NCBI GenBank assembly: GCA_031267475.1
Contig: JAIRZA010000077.1
Span: 1 to 13,449, forward strand
DNA: 13,449 nucleotides
Origin: Spirochaetaceae bacterium
GTDB taxonomy: Bacteria; Spirochaetota; Spirochaetia; Treponematales; Breznakiellaceae
Reading direction: 5' to 3'
Every line of letters begins with the position of its first letter. Position 1 is the first letter of the stretch. The position numbers and the translations under genes are program-made. Shown here one piece after another: positions 1-6,095 of this stretch. A model generated the notes under the pieces. The model made no database searches. It saw only the letters and a list, made by a program, of their open reading frames with translations, and had not been told where the DNA came from.

Positions 1-104
1 TGAACGGGTTCGTCTAATATAATAGTGGAGGCGGTGTCGAGTTTTCGGCTTACAATGGCTGCTGGAGCGAACCTGCGTGGTTTGGCGCGGGGGTTTTAGA
101 GCGA

Positions 105-118
105 GGGGGGGGGGGGGG
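105..118 (+). repeat. Homopolymer tract of 14 G
   Basis: There are fourteen consecutive G on the plus strand, preceded by GA and followed by AT. A tract of this length is prone to slipped-strand length change. No ATG-started gene is clearly controlled by it on either strand. A second tract of identical length lies at 6038-6051 in a similar immediate context. Confidence 0.9.
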
Positions 119-131
119 ATGCTGCAAATGA

Positions 132-155
132 ATACCGGCATAAATCCGCCGGTAT
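132..155. repeat. Hairpin with 8-bp stem
   Basis: ATACCGGC at 132-139 pairs perfectly with GCCGGTAT at 148-155 across an 8-nt loop. No T run follows on either strand, so an intrinsic terminator is not well supported. It lies inside the inverted-repeat unit at 93-227. Confidence 0.5.
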
Positions 156-255
156 ATATCTGTAAAATTTGCTGGTTGCGTTCAAATGCGTTTCCTTTTT
201 TATTTCTATTTTATGGCGCTCTAAAACGTCAAAAGCGTTTGTCGTTTTCACGGTT

Positions 256-462
256 TTAAGCCGCCCAAACATAAATATCCGCCACCCGCCAGCGGGCTTC
301 TATCCGCTACGCGGTAATATCCCGTAAGCCGTCTTCACTCCGCGTCTTCGCTACGATAAAGGCATTGGCATACGCGGCTGTCAGCCCCGCCACCGCTAGA
401 GTATCACACCTTGCCGGAAACGAGAAGTATCGCCGGCTCAACGCGCTTTGCGCGTTGAGCCA
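256..462 (-). other. Coding-like, stop-interrupted stretch downstream of secA
   Basis: Read on the minus strand in the secA frame, the sequence after the secA TAG stays open for 51 codons to another TAG at 307-309, then for 16 more codons to a TAA. The implied residues look protein-like, with an Ala-rich stretch LAVAGLTAAYANAFIVAKTR followed by SEDGLRDITA. There is no start codon with a ribosome binding site. It may be a gene relic or a copy of a dispersed intergenic repeat. SecA itself ends normally before it, so it is not a true SecA extension. Confidence 0.3.
435..461 (-). terminator. Stem-loop immediately after the secA stop
   Basis: GGCTCAACGCGC at 435-446 pairs perfectly with GCGCGTTGAGCC at 450-461, giving a 12-bp G+C-rich stem with a TTT loop. 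It begins one base after the secA stop codon, so a role in secA transcription termination or 3'-end protection is likely. There is no T run after it on the minus strand, so it is not a textbook intrinsic terminator. Confidence 0.45.
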
Positions 463-3204
463 CTAGCGTCCGTGGCAGTGCTTGTATTTTTTACCGCTGC
501 CGCATGGACAGGGATCGTTGCGGCCGACTTTCGGGTGAGCCCTGACAACGGTTACCGCTTCGCCTTGGGGCCGGTTTCCGGTGGATTGACTCCGCTGGAC
601 AGACTCGCCGGACCCGAAAGCCCCCACGCTGCCATGACTCGCCGACATGGCGATATTCCGTGTTTGCACCTCGCGGCTGTCCGCCTGAGCAATACGCACC
701 AGATGAGTCCTCGAGGCGATTTCGGCGCGTATCATGTCAATCATCTTATCAAAAATGCTAAAGCCTTCCAGCTTGTATTCCGTAAGCGGATTTTTTTGAG
801 CGTAATGCCGCAGGTACACAGCCTCGCGCAGCGCTTCCATGTTTTCAAGATGGTCAAGCCACATACGATCGATAAGCTGCAAATACTGAATCCGGATAAA
901 CGAATTCATAGCCTGTACGCCAACCAGAGCAACCTTTTCGCCAATATCTTTTTTTAAATCATCAAGTATAATTTTCTTAAGCTGTTCCGGAGTGATAGAT
1001 TTATCTATATCATGATTCAGCGTATAGTTAAACGTTGTTTTTAGATATGCGGCAAGCTCTTTTAACGCGGACTCGCCGTCATTTTTAACATTCGATTGAT
1101 AGCTTTCTAAAACAAGCGAAACCATATCTTCCGCAGCGTCATTCACGCGCTTTTGCAGATTGCCGTCATTCAAAATAGCATCCCGCTGCTCATATATAAA
1201 TTTACGCTGTTGATTCAAAACATCGTCATATTCCAAAAGATGCTTGCGAATTTCAAAGTTGCGTTCCTCAACCTTTTTTTGAGCGCGTTCTATGCTTTTA
1301 TTCAGCATCGGATGATAAATAGGCTCTCCGGCCTCCATCCCAATGCGCGTCATGATGTTTTTCATCTTTTCGCCGCCGAAAAGCCGCATCAAGTCGTCGT
1401 CCATCGAGATAAAAAATTTACTCCTGCCCGGATCCCCCTGCCTGCCGGAACGCCCGCGAAGTTGATTGTCTATGCGCCGACTTTCGTGGCGTTCCGTTCC
1501 TATAACGTACAAACCACCCAGCGATTTAACCTCTTCGTACTCCTTTTTCCATTTTCCCAGTTCATCTTTCAAAATCGCGGCAACTTTTTCCGGAGCGGCG
1601 TCCGCGCCCGCCTTTTTACGCGCGTGATGTTCAGGATTTCCGCCAAGTTTTATATCCGTACCGCGTCCCGCCATGTTAGTCGCTATCGTAACAGAACCCT
1701 TCTCGCCCGCCTCCGCTATAATCATAGCTTCGCGGGCGTGATTTTTCGCGTTCAGCACCTCGTGCCTAACCCCGTGTTTTGTGAGCAGCGAGGAAAGCTT
1801 TTCCGACTTTTCTATCGACACCGTACCCACAAGCACAGGCTGCCCGCGCTTATACGCATCGGCGATTTCGGCGCAGAGCGCGTTAAACTTATCATCCTCG
1901 TTCAAATAAACAACATCATCTTCATCAACGCGGGCGACAGAAACATTCGTCGGAATAACAACAACATCAAGACTGTAAATCTTGTTAAACTCCACCGCTT
2001 CCGTGTCGGCGGTCCCCGTCATGCCTGAAATCTTTTTATAAAGCCTAAAATAATTCTGAAAAGTAATCGTAGCCAGAGTACGATTACGCTGCTTTATTCT
2101 GATATGTTCTTTCGCTTCAATAGCTTGATGCAAACCGTCAGAATAACGCCTGCCGTGCAGAATACGTCCGGTGAATTCATCAACAATCTGCACTTCCCCG
2201 TCTTTCACAACATAATCAACATCAGTATGAAATAATTTATGAGCGCGCAAGGCTTGAGTAAAATAATGCATATACTCAAAATTTTCCTCATCAACAATCA
2301 GCCCCTTTATAAGACCGCGCTTTTGCAGCAAATCTTCTATTTTTGCAAGCCCTTCATTCGTAAATGATATATTTTTATTTTTTTCATTCAGCTTGTAATC
2401 GCCTATTATTTCCTCGCCCTGAGTCTCGTCGGGATATTCGCCGTTCTCTTTCTTTTGGACTTCGTCCAGCGTCCCCAGCATCTTGTCAACTTCGGCAAAC
2501 TTAAATGTATCGTCCTCGGCGGCGCCGGAAATTATCAGCGGCGTACGCGCCTCGTCAATCAATATCGAGTCAATTTCGTCAACAATACAAAAATTATGCC
2601 CGCGCTGCACACGCTGTTCAAAACCGGCGTGCATATTATCGCGCAGATAATCAAAACCGAATTCATTATTCGTGCCGTAAGTTATATCGCAGGCATAATT
2701 TTCTTTGCGCCGCTCATTGTCCATATCCGACAATATAGTCCCCACGCTTACACCCAAATAACTATACACCGGACGCATCCAGTCTGCATCGCGTTCAGCA
2801 AGATAATCATTCACCGTAACAACGTGCACCCCCTTGCCGGAAAGCGCGTTCAAGTACGCGGCGGCGACACTCATAAGCGTCTTGCCCTCGCCCGTTTTCA
2901 TCTCAACGATTTTCCCTTGATGCAGCACGATTGAACCCATCACCTGCACATCATAAGGACGCTCGCCAAGCACACGCTTGGCGGCTTCTCGCGCAATGGC
3001 AAAAGCCTCAGGCAGCATAGCATCAAGGCTTTCACCAGCCGTGAAACGCTCGCGAAAACGCCCCGTCTGTTCAATGAACTGTCCGGCGTCAAGCCCCGCC
3101 GCCCACGCTTCCTTATCATTTACAGCTTTAACTATCGGTGTAAGCGATTTTACATCCCGTTCCTTTTGAGATCCAAAAAACAGCGTTAAAATTTTTTCAA
3201 CCAT
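463..3204 (-). CDS. secA: Preprotein translocase ATPase SecA
   Basis: This is the ATP-driven motor that pushes unfolded secretory proteins through the SecYEG channel at the inner face of the cytoplasmic membrane. The 913-aa length fits the family. Visible motifs in order: Walker A MKTGEGKT (102-109); the Walker B/DEAD-like DEID box (209-212) followed by the SILIDEARTPLIISG signature; an MTGTA motif near the middle; and helicase motifs TNMAGRGTDIKLGG and QLRGRSGRQGDPG in the second nucleotide-binding fold. The C-terminus is a zinc tail with Cys899, Cys901, Cys910 and His911, the element that binds SecB and phospholipid in other bacteria. The ATG at 3204 gives the expected N-terminus (MVEKILTLFFGS), although the ribosome binding site in front of it is weak. 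A stem-loop follows the TAG stop. The gene runs opposite to the neighbouring dap operon. Sequence flavour resembles spirochaete SecA (inference). Confidence 0.97.
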   Translation of the reverse strand: MVEKILTLFFGSQKERDVKSLTPIVKAVNDKEAWAAGLDAGQFIEQTGRFRERFTAGESLDAMLPEAFAIAREAAKRVLGERPYDVQVMGSIVLHQGKIVEMKTGEGKTLMSVAAAYLNALSGKGVHVVTVNDYLAERDADWMRPVYSYLGVSVGTILSDMDNERRKENYACDITYGTNNEFGFDYLRDNMHAGFEQRVQRGHNFCIVDEIDSILIDEARTPLIISGAAEDDTFKFAEVDKMLGTLDEVQKKENGEYPDETQGEEIIGDYKLNEKNKNISFTNEGLAKIEDLLQKRGLIKGLIVDEENFEYMHYFTQALRAHKLFHTDVDYVVKDGEVQIVDEFTGRILHGRRYSDGLHQAIEAKEHIRIKQRNRTLATITFQNYFRLYKKISGMTGTADTEAVEFNKIYSLDVVVIPTNVSVARVDEDDVVYLNEDDKFNALCAEIADAYKRGQPVLVGTVSIEKSEKLSSLLTKHGVRHEVLNAKNHAREAMIIAEAGEKGSVTIATNMAGRGTDIKLGGNPEHHARKKAGADAAPEKVAAILKDELGKWKKEYEEVKSLGGLYVIGTERHESRRIDNQLRGRSGRQGDPGRSKFFISMDDDLMRLFGGEKMKNIMTRIGMEAGEPIYHPMLNKSIERAQKKVEERNFEIRKHLLEYDDVLNQQRKFIYEQRDAILNDGNLQKRVNDAAEDMVSLVLESYQSNVKNDGESALKELAAYLKTTFNYTLNHDIDKSITPEQLKKIILDDLKKDIGEKVALVGVQAMNSFIRIQYLQLIDRMWLDHLENMEALREAVYLRHYAQKNPLTEYKLEGFSIFDKMIDMIRAEIASRTHLVRIAQADSREVQTRNIAMSASHGSVGAFGSGESVQRSQSTGNRPQGEAVTVVRAHPKVGRNDPCPCGSGKKYKHCHGR

Positions 3205-3235
3205 GAAACAATTTTACTTGTATAACACGGTGTTT

Positions 3236-3385
3236 TCAAGAAGAGTCCGGCTTAAATTTTACATCCCCTAAAGACAGCTTGCCGGATACATCGCCGCCCG
3301 CCGTAATCGCGCTTAAAACCACAATTAATGGCGCGAAGACGGCGAAAATCGCCCGCGCAAACGCCTTGAAATTCAGCGGGAGGAT
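3236..3385 (-). pseudogene. Start-less small reading frame with a membrane segment
   Basis: On the minus strand an open frame runs from just after a TAA (3386-3388) to a TGA at 3236-3238, about 49 codons, ending 31 bp before the secA start. The translation is protein-like: after LNFKAFAR comes the hydrophobic segment AIFAVFAPLIVVLSAITAGG, then a polar tail ending GDVKFKPDSS. Codon choice (GCG, GCC, TTC) matches the neighbouring genes. No ATG, GTG or TTG stands at its beginning, and there is no ribosome binding site; the only near-start is a CTG. It may be the 3' remnant of a membrane-protein gene truncated when the dap promoter region was formed, or chance. I do not recognise the product. Confidence 0.3.
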
Positions 3386-3397
3386 TTATACTATAAT
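3366..3397 (+). promoter_or_regulatory. Putative promoter of the dapB-dapA-PAP2 operon
   Basis: TTGAAA at 3366-3371 resembles a -35 box. Overlapping -10 candidates follow: TATACT (3387-3392, 15-bp spacing) and a perfect TATAAT (3392-3397, 20-bp spacing). Neither spacing is ideal, but the AT-rich box lies just upstream of dapB and nothing else in the intergenic space fits better. The resulting leader would be very short. Confidence 0.45.
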
Positions 3398-3411
3398 AAA
3401 CTGGTAAACAA

Positions 3412-4170
3412 ATGAAAATAATTTTAAGCGGATACGGCAAGATGGGGCAGCTCATCGAAAAACGCGCCAAAGAAAAAGGCCACGAAATAGCGGCTGTGAT
3501 AGACCCCGTAAAAAACGGCGATTTTTTTAAAACAATCGGCGATTTTGAAAAAAAACACGGCGCGGACGGCTGCATAGCGCTCGATTTCAGCAATCCCGGC
3601 GCGGTTGAGCAAAACATACGGGATTTTGCCGAAAGGCGAATACCCGTTGTGGTCGGCACAACAGGCTGGTATGGCAAACTTGACGAGTTAAGCGCGTTAA
3701 TTGAGCGCAAACAAAGCTCCATGCTGTGGGCGTCGAATTTTTCTTTGGGAGTTAATCTCCTTTACCGCGCAGTGTCGTACTGCGCGGCTCTAATCGACCC
3801 ATACAACGAGTACGATGCCGGCGGTTACGAAATACATCATAATCAAAAGGCGGACAGCCCATCCGGTACGGCGAAAACGCTTGCGGAACTTGTATTAAAA
3901 AACATGAAACGCAAGACCAACGTCGTTTGGGATAAACTTGACCGCCCCCCTAATCCGGACGAATTGCATTTTGCAAGCCTGCGCGTTGGTTCGGAACCGG
4001 GCGTACACGGGATTATTTTTGACAGTCCGGCGGACAGCATAGAGATAAAACATACCGCGCGCAACCGCGAGGGGCTGGTCTACGGAGCTATAGCCGCCGC
4101 GGAATGGCTGGAAAAAGCTACACGAGCAGGAAAACACGGCGTTTTTACGATGAACGATGTTTTAGGCTGA
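3412..4170 (+). CDS. dapB: 4-hydroxy-tetrahydrodipicolinate reductase DapB
   Basis: A cytosolic enzyme that reduces the DapA product with NAD(P)H to tetrahydrodipicolinate in the diaminopimelate/lysine pathway, feeding peptidoglycan synthesis. At 252 aa it is of normal length. The N-terminal Rossmann motif GYGKMG spans residues 7-12. VVGTTGW (80-86) is the conserved dinucleotide-binding loop. The signature EIHHNQKADSPSGTA spans residues 140-154; His142 corresponds to the catalytic His and Lys146 to the catalytic Lys of E. coli DapB. The C-terminal region SIEIKHTARNREGLVYGAI is also typical. The start ATG has only a weak ribosome binding site but gives the expected MKIILSGYGKMG start. It is the first gene of a plus-strand operon; dapA follows after 67 bp. 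DapB before DapA reverses pathway order but they are clearly partners. Confidence 0.96.
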   Translation: MKIILSGYGKMGQLIEKRAKEKGHEIAAVIDPVKNGDFFKTIGDFEKKHGADGCIALDFSNPGAVEQNIRDFAERRIPVVVGTTGWYGKLDELSALIERKQSSMLWASNFSLGVNLLYRAVSYCAALIDPYNEYDAGGYEIHHNQKADSPSGTAKTLAELVLKNMKRKTNVVWDKLDRPPNPDELHFASLRVGSEPGVHGIIFDSPADSIEIKHTARNREGLVYGAIAAAEWLEKATRAGKHGVFTMNDVLG

Positions 4171-4180
4171 TGAAACGCCG

Positions 4181-4223
4181 GTTTATTCGAGTAAACAAGT
4201 AAGCGCCGCCCTAACCGCGGTTA
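4181..4223. promoter_or_regulatory. Two small palindromes in the dapB-dapA gap
   Basis: GTTTATTCGAGTAAAC (4181-4196) is a near-palindrome with a 5-bp stem. TAACCGCGGTTA (4212-4223) is a perfect 12-bp palindrome ending five bases before the GGAG ribosome binding site of dapA. Either could affect dapA translation or bind a regulator, or be chance. No T run follows, so neither looks like a terminator. Confidence 0.25.
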
Positions 4224-4237
4224 AAATGGAGATGAAA

Positions 4238-5128
4238 ATGGCATTATTCAAGGGCGCGTTCACCGCGCTTATCACGCCAATGAAAGATACCGGCGATGTT
4301 GATTTTGACGGACTCCGGCGTTTAATACAGTTTCAGCTTGAAAATGGCATTGACGGACTCGTTCCAATAGGCACAACGGGCGAAACGCCGGCACTTGACG
4401 AGAATGAAGAGGAATGTATCCTTAAAATAGTCATGGAGGAAACCGCCGGCCGCGTTCCTGTAATCGCCGGAGCAGGCTCAAACTCGACCAAACACGCGGT
4501 ATTGTACACAAAACGAGCCCGCGACATGGGCGCTGACGCGGCGCTGATAGTTACCCCGTATTACAACAAACCAAATGACGACGGCCTAATAAGGCATTTT
4601 GAGGCTGTCGCCGAAGTTGGCATCCCAATCATAGTCTATAATATAGCGTCGCGTACCGGCAGGAATATTTCAACGCCGCTGCTGGAAAAACTCTCCCGAA
4701 TCCCAAACATCGCCGGCGTAAAAGAAGCGTCCGGCGACATAAACCAGATGGGCGATGTAATAAACACCATAAAAAGGCCTGGCAAGGGCGCTTTTACAGT
4801 GCTTTCGGGCGATGACGCGCTCACCCTCCCGCTTTTGGCGCTTGGCGGAGACGGCGTAATATCAGTAATATCCAACCTTTTACCGGCAAAAACCGCCGCG
4901 CTTGTAAAAGCGGCCGCCGCCGGAGATTTCGAAAAAGCGCGGGAGATACATCACGAACTGCTGCCATTCATTAAAGCCGCATTCATAGAAACAAACCCCG
5001 TCCCCATAAAACGCGCCCTTGAATTCGCCGGATTGCCGTCCGGACCGGTACGCCTTCCGCTTGGCCGAATGTCGGATGCCAACGAAAAAATTGTACGCGA
5101 GGCTGTAAAAGCGCTGGGATTTAAATAA
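4238..5128 (+). CDS. dapA: 4-hydroxy-tetrahydrodipicolinate synthase DapA
   Basis: Condenses pyruvate with aspartate semialdehyde, the committed step into diaminopimelate and lysine; a cytosolic TIM-barrel aldolase of the class I type. I chose the ATG at 4238 (296 aa, MALFKGAFTALITPM) because GGAG at 4228-4231 stands six bases before it; an in-frame ATG at 4226 would add four residues but lies within that signal. Numbered from 4238, visible motifs are GTTGE (45-49, the Thr-Thr pair), YYNKP (108-112), the catalytic Tyr134 in VYNIASRTG with substrate-binding Arg139, and the Schiff-base Lys162 in GVKEASGD. Length and motifs are complete. It sits between dapB and the PAP2 gene, with only two bases between its stop and the next start. 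Confidence 0.96.
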   Translation: MALFKGAFTALITPMKDTGDVDFDGLRRLIQFQLENGIDGLVPIGTTGETPALDENEEECILKIVMEETAGRVPVIAGAGSNSTKHAVLYTKRARDMGADAALIVTPYYNKPNDDGLIRHFEAVAEVGIPIIVYNIASRTGRNISTPLLEKLSRIPNIAGVKEASGDINQMGDVINTIKRPGKGAFTVLSGDDALTLPLLALGGDGVISVISNLLPAKTAALVKAAAAGDFEKAREIHHELLPFIKAAFIETNPVPIKRALEFAGLPSGPVRLPLGRMSDANEKIVREAVKALGFK

Positions 5129-5130
5129 GC

Positions 5131-5976
5131 ATGATGAAAAGGCTGATAATAAGCTCCTCCGTCGTTACCGCCGCGCTGCTTGTCATCGCGGCGTTTTTTG
5201 ACCTGCAAATAGACGAATACATTTATAATCCCGAAAGCCGTTTTGCCAAGATATTTGCCTTTGCCGGAATGTTGCCCCAGTACGCGCTGATGATTTTTCC
5301 ACCCGCGATGATAATAGCGGCTATGTTTGAAAACCGGCGTAAGACAAAAGCGTTAAGCTGGGTTCTGGCTGTCGCGGCGCTGCTTGCGGTAACATCCTTA
5401 CATTTTTATGAAATTGCAAACTATGTCCGGCATGAAACCGGTCTTTCAAATATTACTTTAATACTAACGCTGCTATGCCTTTTGGAAATCGCGCTGTTTT
5501 TTGCCGCGCTGCCATTCGCCAAAAAGAATCCCGCCGGGCTTTTAGTTACCGGACTGGTAGGTTTTATCGCGTTTACGTTTGGATATGAAATCCTGCAACT
5601 GCTTAAAACATACTGGGGCAGGCAGCGTTTTTTTACAATGAAAGACGCGGCGGAACAGTTTACCCAATGGTACATTCCACAGGGAAAGGCCGCCTCGGAC
5701 AGTTTTAAGTCCTTTCCATCAGGACATTCATTCGCCGCGATGTGCGCCGTCTGGTTCGCCCTCTGGCCGCTTTTCATTGACTGCTTAAAAAAATACACAA
5801 AACTCATATTCACGCTTGCGCTGCTGTTCGCTTTTACGGTTATGGTTTCGCGCATGATTTACGGCCGTCATTTCTTATCCGACGTAACAGCAGGAGCCGC
5901 CCTCGCCCTCGCCTCCTTCGCGCTGGCAAAAATAATAATCTGCGGCATATTCAAAAAAGATTTAGAGAGTCGCTGA
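5131..5976 (+). CDS. PAP2-family integral membrane lipid phosphatase
   Basis: A 281-aa membrane protein with an N-terminal hydrophobic segment and roughly six predicted membrane spans. It carries the three PAP2 phosphatase motifs: motif 1 as KTYWGRQRF (Lys159, Arg166; Phe where the family usually has Pro), motif 2 PSGH at 196-199, and motif 3 SRMIYGRHFLSD with Arg241, nucleophilic His247 and Asp251. The family removes phosphate from lipid phosphates or pyrophosphates (phosphatidate, phosphatidylglycerophosphate, undecaprenyl pyrophosphate, lipid A); the substrate cannot be decided here. Position two bases after dapA suggests translational coupling and, by inference, a cell-envelope role such as lipid carrier recycling. 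It could start at either of two adjacent ATGs (5131 or 5134). A terminator-like region follows. Confidence 0.88.
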   Translation: MMKRLIISSSVVTAALLVIAAFFDLQIDEYIYNPESRFAKIFAFAGMLPQYALMIFPPAMIIAAMFENRRKTKALSWVLAVAALLAVTSLHFYEIANYVRHETGLSNITLILTLLCLLEIALFFAALPFAKKNPAGLLVTGLVGFIAFTFGYEILQLLKTYWGRQRFFTMKDAAEQFTQWYIPQGKAASDSFKSFPSGHSFAAMCAVWFALWPLFIDCLKKYTKLIFTLALLFAFTVMVSRMIYGRHFLSDVTAGAALALASFALAKIIICGIFKKDLESR

Positions 5977-5983
5977 TTTATTT

Positions 5984-6035
5984 ACCTGTCTTGAAACCGT
6001 TCAAAGGATTTTTTCTTTGTGTGCAGGTTTTTTTT
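5984..6035 (+). terminator. Terminator-like region after the dap/PAP2 operon
   Basis: A small hairpin TTGAA (5991-5995) with TTCAA (6000-6004) is followed by AGGATTTTTT. It is nested within a longer possible pairing of ACCTG (5984-5988) with CAGGT (6024-6028) that leads into a run of eight T (6028-6035). The position at a convergent gene junction fits transcription termination for the plus-strand operon. The stems are short, so confidence is moderate. Confidence 0.45.
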
Positions 6036-6037
6036 GA

Positions 6038-6051
6038 GGGGGGGGGGGGGG
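6038..6051 (+). repeat. Second homopolymer tract of 14 G
   Basis: Fourteen consecutive G, preceded by GA after a T run and followed by AT, between the convergent PAP2 and hydrogenase-like genes. It has the same length and immediate flanks as the tract at 105-118. It is not upstream of any gene start here; on the minus strand it would lie in the 3' untranslated part of the hydrogenase-like gene. Confidence 0.9.
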
Positions 6052-6059
6052 ATTGCGGC

Positions 6060-6078
6060 GGCGCGTGAAAAGAGCGCC
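6060..6078 (-). terminator. Short G+C hairpin after the hydrogenase-like gene
   Basis: GGCGC (6060-6064) pairs with GCGCC (6074-6078) across a 9-nt loop, 17 bp past the stop of the minus-strand hydrogenase-like gene. On the minus strand it is followed by G/C-rich sequence and then the C14 tract rather than a T run, so termination is uncertain. Confidence 0.25.
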
Positions 6079-6095
6079 CGCCCCGCCCGCTTACC

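Larger units (their letters stand above)
93..227. repeat. 11-bp inverted repeat enclosing a G tract and a hairpin
   Basis: GTTTTAGAGCG at 93-103 is the exact reverse complement of CGCTCTAAAAC at 217-227. The 135-bp unit between and including the arms contains the G14 tract and the 132-155 hairpin. Terminal inverted repeats around a short non-coding unit resemble a miniature mobile element, but I see no clear target-site duplication, so this is only a possibility. Confidence 0.35.
1..462. other. Intergenic region left of secA, no convincing gene
   Basis: No frame here has a start, a ribosome binding site and a recognisable product together. What I see, left to right: two competing short open stretches within 1-99, one on each strand, neither with a clear start; a 14-G tract; an 8-bp hairpin at 132-155; the right arm of an 11-bp inverted repeat at 217-227; a coding-like minus-strand stretch at 256-462 broken by stops; and a 12-bp hairpin touching the secA stop. 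The mixture looks like accumulated intergenic repeat sequence or gene debris rather than a functional gene. A short ORF starting at the ATG at 77 runs straight through the G tract and is probably spurious. Confidence 0.6.

Noticed and set aside
5..14. GGGTTCG near the left edge, like a tRNA T-loop
   Set aside because: No acceptor or other tRNA arms can be folded around it and no CCA end is present.
93..103. GTTTTAGAGC resembles the start of type II-A CRISPR repeats
   Set aside because: There is one direct copy and one inverted copy, no regularly spaced array, no repeat tail and no cas gene in the window.
307..465. TAG recoding that would extend SecA through two TAG codons
   Set aside because: SecA ends with its normal zinc tail at the first TAG, and uxuB and the hydrogenase-like gene also end normally at TAG.
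463..957. Plus-strand ORF of 169 aa starting at 448
   Set aside because: It is antisense to the conserved 3' end of secA and has no recognisable motif or ribosome binding site.
1153..2028. Plus-strand ORF of 291 aa
   Set aside because: A shadow of secA: the real helicase motifs are on the minus strand and the antisense product has a non-protein-like composition.
4226..4237. Upstream ATG for dapA adding four residues
   Set aside because: The GGAG ribosome binding site lies within those codons and is correctly spaced for the ATG at 4238.
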